Origin: Candidatus Scalindua sp.
Lineage (GTDB): Bacteria; Planctomycetota; Brocadiia; Brocadiales; Scalinduaceae
Assembly (NCBI GenBank): GCA_018670825.1
Contig: JABHIW010000114.1
Coordinates: 32,392-96,391 of the forward strand
Length of the DNA stretch: 64,000 bases
Direction: 5' to 3'
Part shown: piece after piece, positions 55,420 to 64,000 of the stretch
How the letters are laid out: every line of letters begins with the position of its first letter
How positions within the stretch are numbered: position 1 is the first letter of the stretch
Program-made: the position numbers and the translations under genes
The notes under the pieces: generated by a model
What the model was told of the DNA's origin: nothing
Databases searched by the model: none
What the model saw: the letters and a program-made list of their open reading frames with translations, nothing else

Positions 55420-56314
55420 AAAATTATCCTTAGAATTCATTACAAAACTGGAGCATGAAAAGGGCTTTTCAGAACATACACTGAGAGCATATCACAAAGA
55501 CATGCTCCAATTTGATGTCTTCTTAAAAGCTGAAAAATGTAGAAGTTTAGAGAGCATTAATCATCTTCTCTTAAGAAAGTTTCTTGCCGTTTTGAGATCA
55601 AAGAGTTATTCAAAAACTACCATTGCTCGCAAACTGGCATCAATAAGATCTTTTTTTAAATTTCTTATTCAAAAAGGTGAGCTTGTTTCAAATCCTTTCG
55701 AGATGTTGCGAACACCTAAACAGGGGAAGAAACTTCCTCTCTTCTTAAGTATAAACGAGGTGGAACTCTTACTGAAAACACCTGACTGTTCAAATGTGAT
55801 GGGTATGAGGGATATGGCTATTCTGGAAACTCTTTACAGTACGGGAATAAGGGTAAGCGAACTGGTGGGTTTAGACGAGAATAATATTGATTTCTTTGGC
55901 GGTATGATAAAGGTACAGGGAAAAGGCAAGAAAGAGAGGCTGGTGCCTATTGGAAGTCACGCGATTAAGGCGATAAATGAATATATCGATTCTAAATCGA
56001 AGAGTAAAGAGAATGACCAAAAACAGGTAAGCATGAGTGGGCCTCTCTTTTTAAATAAATTTGGTGGCCGCCTGACGGCAAGAAGTGTTGCGCGGTCTCT
56101 TGATAAATATTTAAAGATATCAGGAGTTAATCTACTTACCTCTCCACACACGTTCAGGCACAGCTTTGCGACTCATTTGTTGGATAAAGGAGCTGACTTG
56201 AGGGCCGTACAAGAGTTGCTGGGACACGCCAATCTTTCAACTACTCAGATATACACACACATTACGACAGAACGGTTAAAAAGTGTTTACGATAAGGCCC
56301 ATCCGCGCAAGTAA
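55412..56314 (+). CDS. Tyrosine recombinase, XerC/XerD family
   Basis: A 300-residue site-specific recombinase of Xer size, with the N-terminal core-binding SAM-like domain (LRAYHKDMLQFDVFL) and the catalytic domain. The catalytic residues are visible: Arg in STGIRVSELVG, the HTFRHSFATH motif with His/Arg, LGHANLSTTQIYTHI with the final His and nucleophile Tyr. Chromosome dimer resolution is the usual job. No phage or attachment site is near, so an integrase role is less likely. Confidence 0.9.
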   Translation: MIEKLSLEFITKLEHEKGFSEHTLRAYHKDMLQFDVFLKAEKCRSLESINHLLLRKFLAVLRSKSYSKTTIARKLASIRSFFKFLIQKGELVSNPFEMLRTPKQGKKLPLFLSINEVELLLKTPDCSNVMGMRDMAILETLYSTGIRVSELVGLDENNIDFFGGMIKVQGKGKKERLVPIGSHAIKAINEYIDSKSKSKENDQKQVSMSGPLFLNKFGGRLTARSVARSLDKYLKISGVNLLTSPHTFRHSFATHLLDKGADLRAVQELLGHANLSTTQIYTHITTERLKSVYDKAHPRK

Positions 56315-56463
56315 TTAAATTCGTAAGAGTTTCAATATTGATCGCGTTTTGACAGAGTTCACACTTAGTGTGCGAATGTGCTAAGCATGTAGTCACTCCC
56401 TGTCCGACTGATAGGAGGATGAGCTGAGTCGAAGAATCCATCATGATATTAATAGCTTAAAAT

Positions 56464-57411
56464 ATGTCTGATCACAAACTTAAAAAACTTGCAGATTTTA
56501 ATCCCGGAAGAAGACGATTCATAACCAGGGACATTCCAGGTGCCGCGTTAGCCGGATATGCTATTAAAACCGGAATAGCGTCAGCAGTGCTTGAACTTCT
56601 TTTATCTGTTACCGGGCAGAAGGTATTCGGAGTTGAAGCCGATCATTATCCCGGTTACCATGAGCAGCAGAAAATATTAAAACAAACTGCTGAGTGGCAA
56701 GAAAGAATAGAATTGGAGAAATCACGCCTGGCAGCAGGAGAAGTGCGCCCTGAGGAGATATATAGAGATTCAAAGATAGAGTATAAACTGATAGGAAGCA
56801 TGAAGAGATACGACGGGGAACCAACAAACAATAAATTTTTTGATACGTATAAAACGGTGATTAAAAGGTTACGCGAAGCTCCCCGGTGTTATGAAATACT
56901 ATCTGACTTTAATAAAGAAAATAATCATATAACACACGAAATTTGGTACCATCCCTATTATACTGACTTAACATATTTTATGTGTGGTAAGACGGTACAC
57001 CAAATGCATGTTTCCAGAACGTTTATAGACACAAGTGAAAAATCATTAATTGGCACTATGTATCATGAGCTGGTTGCACATGGAAGTCAGGTGGTTGAAG
57101 TAACAAATAAGGGCAAAAGAGCAGGTATGGGAAGAATCAGAATAATGAAACAGTGGGAAAGGGAATTAGAGGGTAATTTAATTAAATGGTATGCGGAAAA
57201 AGAGATGTATGGTTTTAGAGAGATAAAATATATGCAGAAAGAGATGAAAAGGTGGCTTAAAGTTTTTCCGGAGTGGAATTACTTTAGAATTAAAGAAATT
57301 GAAAAGCTGGAAGTTAAAGATGTGATCAAACATTTACTTACCCATTATCAGAATAAATACAGGAATGATAATTGGGTGAACACTACATACTTACATAAAC
57401 TGGTGAGTTGA
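56464..57411 (+). CDS. Unknown Tat-signal-like protein with HEXXXH motif
   Basis: The 315 residues start with RRRFITRDIPGAALAGYAIKTGIASAVLELLLSVTG, which looks like a twin-arginine signal followed by a hydrophobic segment. The mature part (about 55-315) is helical and rich in charged residues. It contains YHELVAHG (His201, Glu202, His206), which could bind a metal but is HEXXXH rather than the usual HEXXH. I do not recognise the family. It sits between a Xer recombinase and leuS without an obvious functional link. Confidence 0.65.
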   Translation: MSDHKLKKLADFNPGRRRFITRDIPGAALAGYAIKTGIASAVLELLLSVTGQKVFGVEADHYPGYHEQQKILKQTAEWQERIELEKSRLAAGEVRPEEIYRDSKIEYKLIGSMKRYDGEPTNNKFFDTYKTVIKRLREAPRCYEILSDFNKENNHITHEIWYHPYYTDLTYFMCGKTVHQMHVSRTFIDTSEKSLIGTMYHELVAHGSQVVEVTNKGKRAGMGRIRIMKQWERELEGNLIKWYAEKEMYGFREIKYMQKEMKRWLKVFPEWNYFRIKEIEKLEVKDVIKHLLTHYQNKYRNDNWVNTTYLHKLVS

Positions 57412-57476
57412 TACAGTTTTACCTTTACAGGAAAAAACAGAGCGTACTACTAATCATAGAAGATAAGTATGTCTGT

Positions 57477-59996
57477 TTATCTGACAACGAGATTCACCAG
57501 TTTTTTTGGAACAACTATTGTTTTTACTATCTTCTTGCCTTCCAGATTCTCGTTTATCTTCTTATCATCCATTACGAGTGATTTTAAGTCATCTTCAGTT
57601 ATTTCTGATGGTACAACCAGTTTGCTTCTGACTTTTCCATTTATCTGGATTACCATCTCTACCTGATCGGCAGCAATAGAGCCTTCATCATATGTTGGCC
57701 ACGGTGCGGAAAAGATGCTGGGATTATGCCCGAGTATCTCCCAGAGTTCTTCACTTATGTGAGGGACAAATGGAGCCAGGACCTTTACACTGGTCTCAAG
57801 AGAATGTCTCAACACATTAAAATCATTAATAACAGCCTCCTCATTAAAATCTTTATCTCTTAAATCAGCACTGAAATCCACGACCATATTGAGCAGTTCC
57901 ATTACTGAGGCTATTGCGGTGTTAAAACTCCATGATTTCTCAATATCTTCAGTGACTTTTTTAATCGTTATGTTTATGTATCTATAAAGTTCTTTTGTTT
58001 CCTTTGAAAATAAATCAGGCTTGATCCCTGCATCAGGGATTTTTTTAAAATATTCTTCAAATGACGTAATTGTATTCCATAGCTTGTTCAGGAAACGGTA
58101 TGAACCTATTACACCCCTGTCATTCCATTCTGCATCTCTCTGTGGTGGGGCGATAAATAACGTGTAGAGTCGTTGTGTATCAGCGCCGTATTTTTCGGTG
58201 ATCAGATCAGGATTAACTACGTTGCCTTTTGACTTGGACATCTTGGCCCCGTCTTTGATGATCATCCCCTGAGTGAAAAGATTTTTAAAGGGTTCATCGA
58301 AGTTTATTAGTTTAAGGTCATAAAACACTTTAGTAATGAATCTTGAATAGAGGAGGTGTAGGATTGCGTGTTCGATGCCTCCGATATATTGGTCAACAGG
58401 CAACCATTTGTTTGCGTCTTCCGAATCAAATGCCTGAGTGTTGTCTTTAGAAGAGATATATCTAAGATAATACCAGCTTGAATCGACGAAGGTATCCATG
58501 GTGTCCGTTTCCCTCTTTGCACTGCCTCCGCATTTCGGGCATGTAGAGTTAACAAATTCATCCACGTCGTCAAGCGGACTCTTGCCGTGTGGCTTAAACT
58601 CAACTTTTTCCGGCAATAGTACGGGGAGATCTTTCTCTGGTACGGGTACAGTACCGCAGCTTTCGCAATATATAATGGGAATAGGAGCGCCCCAGTATCG
58701 CTGTCTTGAGATTAACCAGTCTCTCAGTCGGAAATTTATATTTCTCTCTCCTATGCCTTTTTCTTCAAAGAAGTTTATGATCTTTGGGATAGCTTCTCTG
58801 TTTGGCATTCCGTCAAACCGGTCGGAATTAACCTGTACTCCATCTTCAACATATGCTTCATCCATCTCTTCATGGTTTAGCATGGTATCATTGCCAGTAG
58901 GGCGAATGACTATCTTTATAGGTAGATTATATTTCTTTGCAAATTCAAAATCCCTCTGGTCGTGAGCGGGTACGGCCATAACTGCTCCAGTCCCATATCC
59001 CATCAGTGCATAATTGGATACCCATAACGGTACTCTTTCACTGTTAACCGGATTGATGACATATCTGCCGGTAAAGATTCCTTCCTTTTCGGTCCCTTCT
59101 GATGTCCTTTCTATGGTGCTCTGTCCTCTTACTCTATCTATAAATTCTAATACAGATTTTTCATGTTCAGTGCCATTTATTAATTCACGTATTACAGGAT
59201 GTTCCGGAGCCAGGGACATAAACGTAACACCGAATATAGTATCCGGTCTTGTCGTGAAGCATGGGATTGTCTTGTCGGTCTCTTCTAATTTAAAGTTAAT
59301 TTTTGCGCCTTCACTTCTACCAATCCAGTTTGCCTGCATTGTTTTTACTCTTTCCGGCCATCCATCAAGTGTCTTAAGGTCATCCAGCAACCTCTGTGCA
59401 AAATTACTGATTTTAAAAAACCACTGCTCCAGGTCCCTCTGTTTGACTTTTGTATCACACCTTTCACAAAGGTCATTAACTACCTGTTCGTTTGCCAGCA
59501 CTGTTGCACAGGAAGGGCACCAGTTTACTGCGGCTTTCTTTTTGTATGCGAGATTTTGTTCAAATAGCTTAAGGAATATCCATTGTGTCCATTTATAATA
59601 ATCAGGTTCACAGGATGCAACTTCCCTGTCCCAATCGTAACCAACACCCCATCTTTCGAGTTGTACTTTCATCTTTTTGATGTTGTTCTCTGTATTAATG
59701 GATGGATGAATACCGTTTGCAATTGCCGCATTTTCAGCTGGCAGGCCAAAGGCATCCCATCCTATTGGTGAGAGCACCCTGAACCCTTTCATGATTTTAT
59801 AGCGGGAGACAACATCGCCTATGATATAATTCCTCCCGTGTCCAACGTGAAGTGTTCCGGAGGGGTAGGGGAACATAACGAGACAGTAAAATTTATTCTT
59901 GTCACAATCCTCATCTACCCTGAACAGGCCACTTCCTTCCCAAAAATCCTGCCATTTTTTCTCTATTTCTGTAAAGTTATATTCTTTATTACTCAT
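57477..59996 (-). CDS. leuS: Leucyl-tRNA synthetase
   Basis: Charges tRNA-Leu. The 839-residue class I enzyme shows the HIGH-like motif in PYPSGTLHVGHGRNYIIGD and the KMSKS loop (KMSKSKGNVVNP). The editing (CP1) insert carries the conserved TRPDTIFGVTFMSLAPEHP. The zinc-type region CPSC..CERC and the later CESCGTVP..CPKCGG are present. Length is normal for the bacterial enzyme. Confidence 0.97.
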   Translation of the reverse strand: MSNKEYNFTEIEKKWQDFWEGSGLFRVDEDCDKNKFYCLVMFPYPSGTLHVGHGRNYIIGDVVSRYKIMKGFRVLSPIGWDAFGLPAENAAIANGIHPSINTENNIKKMKVQLERWGVGYDWDREVASCEPDYYKWTQWIFLKLFEQNLAYKKKAAVNWCPSCATVLANEQVVNDLCERCDTKVKQRDLEQWFFKISNFAQRLLDDLKTLDGWPERVKTMQANWIGRSEGAKINFKLEETDKTIPCFTTRPDTIFGVTFMSLAPEHPVIRELINGTEHEKSVLEFIDRVRGQSTIERTSEGTEKEGIFTGRYVINPVNSERVPLWVSNYALMGYGTGAVMAVPAHDQRDFEFAKKYNLPIKIVIRPTGNDTMLNHEEMDEAYVEDGVQVNSDRFDGMPNREAIPKIINFFEEKGIGERNINFRLRDWLISRQRYWGAPIPIIYCESCGTVPVPEKDLPVLLPEKVEFKPHGKSPLDDVDEFVNSTCPKCGGSAKRETDTMDTFVDSSWYYLRYISSKDNTQAFDSEDANKWLPVDQYIGGIEHAILHLLYSRFITKVFYDLKLINFDEPFKNLFTQGMIIKDGAKMSKSKGNVVNPDLITEKYGADTQRLYTLFIAPPQRDAEWNDRGVIGSYRFLNKLWNTITSFEEYFKKIPDAGIKPDLFSKETKELYRYINITIKKVTEDIEKSWSFNTAIASVMELLNMVVDFSADLRDKDFNEEAVINDFNVLRHSLETSVKVLAPFVPHISEELWEILGHNPSIFSAPWPTYDEGSIAADQVEMVIQINGKVRSKLVVPSEITEDDLKSLVMDDKKINENLEGKKIVKTIVVPKKLVNLVVR

Positions 59997-60128
59997 AATT
60001 AATTATCTTTCAAAGTTAATATTTTTAGGTCGTTCCTCTCTCGTATTAATATGCTGATATACTATTCTTAATGTAATGAAGCGGAATGAGTTATTTAACT
60101 TGCATTGGTTAAATGATAGGTAATCAAT

Positions 60129-61235
60129 TTAGTCACATTTCTCACCTTGAGTGACAAACGGAGTACTTACAATTTCCGCAGGAAAATCTTTGTCTCTGAT
60201 CCTTATACTGATCTCGCTTTTCTCTTCTGCGATACGATTGAGCACGTAGCCAAAGCCTATACCTATTTCCAGGGTCGGGCTGAAAGTTCCACTTGTTACC
60301 TTACCTATAACATTATTATTATGCACTATTTCGCTATCAGTCCTGGGAATTCCCTTATCAAGCATCTTGAATGCTATAAGCTTTCTATTTATTCCGTTTT
60401 TATTTTGTCTTAGCAATGTATCTTTACTAAGGAAATCTTTTTTATCAAATTTAACTGTCCAACCTATGCCTGCTTCTATAGGTGTTGTAAAATCATCAAT
60501 CTCGTTACCAAAGAGCAGGTAACCGGCCTCTAATCTCAATGTATCTCTTGCTCCAAGGCCTGCAGGTTCCAGGCCTATATCTTTCCCTTTTTCGAGCAAT
60601 AAGTTCCATAATTCTACGCATTGTGAATTACCGACAAATATCTCAAATCCATCTTCCCCTGTGTAACCGGTCCTGGATACTGTCATCTTCATATCGTTTT
60701 CAGTTACGTCTATAAATTGGAACCGTGAGAGTGAGGTGCATTTCTCACCGAAAACAAGTCCTATTATTTCTTCAGATTTTGGTCCTTGAACAGCCAGAAG
60801 TGAGAGTTTATTACTTAAATCATTAATATTTGTATCGTCAGTTTTATATTTATTTATCCACTTTAGGTCCCTTTTCGTAGTACCACAATTAACGACGAGC
60901 ATATATCTTTCAGAATTATATTTATAAACGATAACATCGTCGATAGTACCGCCTTCTTCATCGCAAATAGGGGTGTACAACGCTTGATAATCTGACAGCT
61001 TACTTATGTCATTGGTAATAATCTTTTGAACAAATTCCGTTGCCCCTTTACCGTCTACAAGTATTTCTCCCATATGTGAAATATCGAAAAGGCCGGCACT
61101 GCTTCTTACATTTTTATGTTCACTTATAATGCTATCATATTGTAATGGCATTTTAAAACTGTAGTAATCTACAATTTTTGCACCGAGCTCTATATGCGCA
61201 TCATATAATGGTGTTTTTTTTATATTATTGACCAA
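60129..61235 (-). CDS. gcvT: Aminomethyltransferase (glycine cleavage T-protein)
   Basis: GcvT transfers the methylene group from the glycine cleavage H-protein to tetrahydrofolate. The 368 residues have the N-terminal HIELGAKIVDYYSFKMPLQYDSI, SAGLFDISHMGEILVDG, the folate-region TGYTGEDGFEIF, and GLGARDTLRLEAGYLLFGNEID near the middle. The C-terminal beta-barrel domain follows. H, P and L protein genes are not in the window. It lies 132 bp upstream of leuS on the same strand. Confidence 0.94.
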   Translation of the reverse strand: MVNNIKKTPLYDAHIELGAKIVDYYSFKMPLQYDSIISEHKNVRSSAGLFDISHMGEILVDGKGATEFVQKIITNDISKLSDYQALYTPICDEEGGTIDDVIVYKYNSERYMLVVNCGTTKRDLKWINKYKTDDTNINDLSNKLSLLAVQGPKSEEIIGLVFGEKCTSLSRFQFIDVTENDMKMTVSRTGYTGEDGFEIFVGNSQCVELWNLLLEKGKDIGLEPAGLGARDTLRLEAGYLLFGNEIDDFTTPIEAGIGWTVKFDKKDFLSKDTLLRQNKNGINRKLIAFKMLDKGIPRTDSEIVHNNNVIGKVTSGTFSPTLEIGIGFGYVLNRIAEEKSEISIRIRDKDFPAEIVSTPFVTQGEKCD

Positions 61236-61374
61236 CGGGATAACCTCTTTTCTTAACTATTTAGCCACCAAGGTAAAAAAACAAATATTAAAGAATGATT
61301 CGTTTGATACTGTCGTTACTATCACTCATCACCTTATGGAAAGTGGCCCATACTCCATTACATTGCGACTAGTG

Positions 61375-61410
61375 TCCGCCCGTGCCGGTACGGACGAGGG
61401 CAGGTCCTTG
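61375..61410. repeat. GC-rich palindromic repeat near gcvT start
   Basis: GTCCGCCCGTGCCGGTACGGAC starts and ends with complementary GTCCG/CGGAC, followed by GAGGGCAGG. It shares GTCCGTACCGGC (on the other strand) with the element at 28119-28155, and CGGACG.GGGCAGG with 12497-12532. Confidence 0.5.
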
Positions 61411-61518
61411 TTGCTGAGAAACTCTTTTCTAAGGAAGACACAAGTAATAAGAATTGTCTTGTAAAGTTTAAGCCGTATTAATATATTAAACTTGGATGAA
61501 AAATTAAAGGGAATTATT

Positions 61519-62106
61519 ATGAAATCAACGCAAGAAAATAAAATTAAAAGAATACTTACTGCCAGTTGTGCTTTAGTATTTATCTGCATAGTATGTCTAC
61601 TTATTTCCATAAGATTTGTTGATAAATATAGAAACAAGGTTGTAGAGACAACTTTATTAGAGCAAAGGATGGACGATCTTGTACAGGATATAAAGAAGCG
61701 GGAGATCAAAACAAAAGAACTGGAGTCCGTGAGATATGATTTGAGCCTGGAGAAGGGGCAAATAAGTAAAGATTATACAACTATTAAAGAAAAATATACA
61801 TCTCTCGGGAAGACGATAAAAACGCTCGAAGATGATATTAATAGTTTGCAAAATATTACCAAATTTGTCGAGAATAGTACGACTGATCCGATGATAGGGG
61901 ATCTGGATAGCAGTGCAGAAGAGGCGGAATTAATAGCGCTGAGAAGTAAAAATGATAAATTAGTGAAAAAACTTGCCGCAAAAACCAAAGAGAAAATGAT
62001 ACTCAAAATTGCGTTAGAGTCACAGGCAAAAAGATTGGGTCTGTCAGAGAATTATGATCCGGAGTTAAAGGCTATATTGAAAAACCTCGTAACCAGTCTA
62101 CAGTAA
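61519..62106 (+). CDS. Membrane-anchored coiled-coil protein, unknown
   Basis: The 195-residue protein has one membrane helix (about residues 10-30), then a long coiled-coil (about 35-115) and a second helical segment (about 130-185). It is likely anchored in the inner membrane with the coil outside or inside. The first ATG (61492) lacks a ribosome site; ATG 61519 has AAAGGGAAT upstream and starts just before the helix. No family is recognised. Confidence 0.65.
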   Translation: MKSTQENKIKRILTASCALVFICIVCLLISIRFVDKYRNKVVETTLLEQRMDDLVQDIKKREIKTKELESVRYDLSLEKGQISKDYTTIKEKYTSLGKTIKTLEDDINSLQNITKFVENSTTDPMIGDLDSSAEEAELIALRSKNDKLVKKLAAKTKEKMILKIALESQAKRLGLSENYDPELKAILKNLVTSLQ

Positions 62107-62608
62107 AATAACCATTTCAGCTTGTCTGGATCTGTTTCTCGCACATGTTCTTTCAACCATATACAGAAATCCCCCGTATCAGGCATAATCAAGTGGTTAA
62201 TCTGAGGAATAAAATTATTGATAACATTTAAACACTATTCACGTTTTAAATGTGGGTGAAAAACAGCCAGAAGTTGATATCCTCGTTTAACCTACCAAAT
62301 TTAAAAAGAATACAACAAATTTATAAGAGAATTTATCATATTGTATGGGTACGTATTTCTCAGCTAGTATATGCCCGATTAGACGAATAATTCACTTGTT
62401 GATTTTTTTGCTGTTTTGTAAGCTGCATTGTTTGCACATACCAGTCTTGATTATTTTCCATATTTCCTCTTGATTTTAGTAAGTACTTGAGTATTATAAT
62501 TGCTATTAGGACTACAAGTTGCAAGTTTTCATACCAACAAGGAATGCACCATCAGTTGATGGAGATGTTTTTCACAAATTATGTTTATTTTTACAAGGAG
62601 GTAAAAAC

Positions 62609-62632
62609 ATGAACTATCTTGCTACACGTTGA
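62609..62632 (+). other. Seven-residue mini-ORF with strong ribosome site
   Basis: AAGGAGGT (62595-62602) precedes ATG at 62609, giving MNYLATR then TGA. A perfect Shine-Dalgarno for such a short frame suggests a leader peptide or the remains of a deleted gene. No attenuator hairpin is clear. Confidence 0.4.
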
Positions 62633-62656
62633 CAATTGTCTGGCCCGACCTACAGT
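62629..62656 (+). promoter_or_regulatory. Candidate promoter for the PilZ gene
   Basis: TTGACA (62629-62634) and TACAGT (62651-62656) are spaced by 16 bases. The -35 box overlaps the palindrome GACAATTGTC (62631-62640), which could be an operator. It is about 70 bp before the PilZ gene start. Sequence match only. Confidence 0.4.
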
Positions 62657-62726
62657 TTTGCTAATTTATGAATAAATAATAATGTTATAAATAGTGGAGA
62701 AGTGTGAAACCGGAAAGGAATATAAT

Positions 62727-63152
62727 ATGAAGGACAAAGAAAAATATTCTGACAGAAGACGAACTGAAAAGAGGCAAGATCAAAGCGCAGACTCTGCATC
62801 TGAAATATTGTTACCCGGCCAAAACAAAAGGCAGGGTGATAGAAGGAGTGATCCAAGACGGCGTAATGTAAGGCTGAATCATTCATTAGAAGTTTCGTTA
62901 GCCGATCAGAGTGGTAAGACAATAAACGTTAGTGCTAGCGGTGTTTATTTCGAAGTAGAAACTGATGATATGGAGGCGTTTGCTCCGGGGACAACACTTC
63001 CAGTCAAGATAGCAGCAGTTGATGTGGAACCTGGTTTAGAAAAAGAATTAATGTTTGACGGAAGAGGAACAGTTGTCAGGAGTGGCATAGTTGAAAACAG
63101 AGATCACGATAACCGCTTATACGTAGCGTTAGAATTTACGGAAAAATCTTAA
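62727..63152 (+). CDS. PilZ-domain protein
   Basis: A 141-residue protein. The N-terminal 50 residues are basic and polar with repeated charged RR motifs (DRRRTEK, GDRRSDPRRRNVRLNHSLEV), which include the Arg-rich segment expected for cyclic-di-GMP binding. Residues 60-135 follow the PilZ beta-barrel (NVSASGVYFEVE, GRGTVVRSGI, LYVALEF). The ATG at 62727 has GGAAAGGA upstream and is preferred to the one at 62694. It may bind c-di-GMP, but the second motif (D/NxSxxG) is present as NVSASG, so binding is plausible. Confidence 0.85.
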   Translation: MKDKEKYSDRRRTEKRQDQSADSASEILLPGQNKRQGDRRSDPRRRNVRLNHSLEVSLADQSGKTINVSASGVYFEVETDDMEAFAPGTTLPVKIAAVDVEPGLEKELMFDGRGTVVRSGIVENRDHDNRLYVALEFTEKS

Positions 63153-64000
63153 CATTTGTTAGAACAATTAATCTCCATAGTTTCACAATACAAATACAAA
63201 ATAGGAGAATTATAAATGCTCGTCCATGAATTAACCTCTGATTCCGGAACATTCTAGCATACTACGGTATCTGACACTCATATATCCAAGATACCATGAG
63301 TGTGGCAGTAAATCACTTTCAGTTAAAATAACACCCAAACCAATCATCAAGAATATTCCTGCATAAGGCTTTAACCTCCATCTTCATTTTCTAACAATCT
63401 TTTTCATGATTTTAAGCTTATCAAATAACCATGTCTGAAATTATTCTCATCTCAAAATAGTTTTCTGATAAAATCCAAAAACTAATTTGCCCGAGTAAAG
63501 TGCTCGGAGTTCTTTGTCCGGGGAACATCCTCGGCGTTTTATATCCGGGGATAACTGCCCGCCTGAACGACATGTCGGGTAGGCAACCAAGCTTTAGTTT
63601 TCGTGTATGCAAAGAATATTAAAATCAGACCGAAACATTTTGTCCCTTTCTTTCTTTAATAGAAGGATCTTAACGATCCAGAAAGAAATGTTTAGATTAG
63701 TAGGCAGTATAGAGCACTGATCGCATTTTAATAATATTAGCGGTTAGTGATTATTACACTCAATTATAGAAAACTGGAGTAACTATTAAAAAATATTTTA
63801 TTATTTGACTTAGTTTGTTTTAACGGCTTATTTGCGCCTTGTTATAAATCATAAATTACCAGTATCGTCCGGTTAGGTTTTTGCGTAGTAAATTAATAAC
63901 AAAATAATTTCTTTAGGAGCCATTATTTGCTTGACTTCTTGAAATAAATATTTGTGGCAAAATCATTATAACACTTTAAATATAAAGGAGTTATAAGAAT
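63153..64000. other. Gene-poor end of the window
   Basis: An 848-bp stretch without a protein-like gene. It contains a 13-codon frame with an AGGAG site (63216-63257) and the arms ACACTCAT/ATGAGTGT near 63276-63305. A GC-rich repeat lies at 63485-63590 with CCGAG...CTCGG and TCCGGGGA elements, which partly match 15455-15485 on the other strand. AAAGGAG at 63984-63990 probably serves a gene starting past the end. Confidence 0.5.

Larger units (their letters stand above)
62107..62726. other. Gene-poor region upstream of the PilZ gene
   Basis: No long frame is seen. It contains a seven-codon mini-ORF with a strong ribosome site (62609), the palindrome GACAATTGTC at 62631-62640, and a candidate promoter at 62629-62656. 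Nothing else is definable. Confidence 0.45.

Noticed and set aside
55412..56314. Phage integrase
   Set aside because: Size and motifs fit Xer recombinases; no attachment site, tRNA or phage gene is near.

Overview
The window is chromosomal DNA of an AT-rich Gram-negative bacterium with no rRNA, tRNA, insertion sequence or CRISPR array that I can see. It carries a TonB-dependent receptor, an outer-membrane-type carbonic anhydrase lipoprotein, c-type cytochrome, a CcsA/HemX-HemA pair, bactofilins, two GroELs, an RHS/MORN locus, an amphi-Trp/XXXCH protein and a cytochrome c'-like protein. This mix suggests Planctomycetota, most likely an anammox (Brocadiales, Candidatus Scalindua-like) lineage. 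That assignment is an inference from gene content and style, not from a marker gene.

Layout. 0.1-5 kb: TonB receptor, small membrane protein, glgC and a secreted TPR protein. 5-9.4 kb: DUF5661-like protein, amphi-Trp/XXXCH protein, cytochrome c'-like protein, alpha-carbonic anhydrase and a secreted low-complexity protein ending in EGKCG-type cysteine repeats. 9.6-15.2 kb (minus strand): ccsA/hemX-hemA, then an OPT transporter with a cyclic-nucleotide-binding protein. 15.7-21.5 kb: hisS-aspS, a four-helix-bundle protein and recG. 21.6-23.7 kb: a two-gene SIR2 + SLATT unit, which is the best candidate for an undescribed defence system. 24.3-27.6 kb: a very large secreted GH42-like protein that appears to start with ATT. 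27.7-29.2 kb: YjbQ and two bactofilins, one with zinc ribbons.

29.6-36 kb is a protein-folding block: groEL1-groES-groEL2, a strong terminator, then dnaJ-grpE-fmdB-yacG. 36.4-39.1 kb holds a membrane protein and der. 39.4-49.5 kb is a surface/secreted-protein region: a small exported protein, a 1916-residue RHS protein with a repeat-rich tail, a possible CAP-domain remnant, a MORN-repeat protein and an M48 peptidase whose signal-peptide region is separated from the enzyme by an in-frame TAG.

49.5-53.8 kb (minus): homoserine dehydrogenase, a YchF-like protein without a P-loop, a receiver-only response regulator and an ornithine-cyclodeaminase-family enzyme. 53.9-57.4 kb (plus): an endonuclease-III-family glycosylase, a NYN-domain protein overlapping a Xer recombinase, and an unknown Tat-like protein. 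57.5-61.2 kb (minus): leuS and gcvT. 61.5-64 kb: a coiled-coil membrane protein, a PilZ protein and a gene-poor end that finishes on a ribosome binding site, so another gene probably starts just past the window.

Several intergenic regions carry short GC-rich palindromic repeats that stand out from the AT-rich background.
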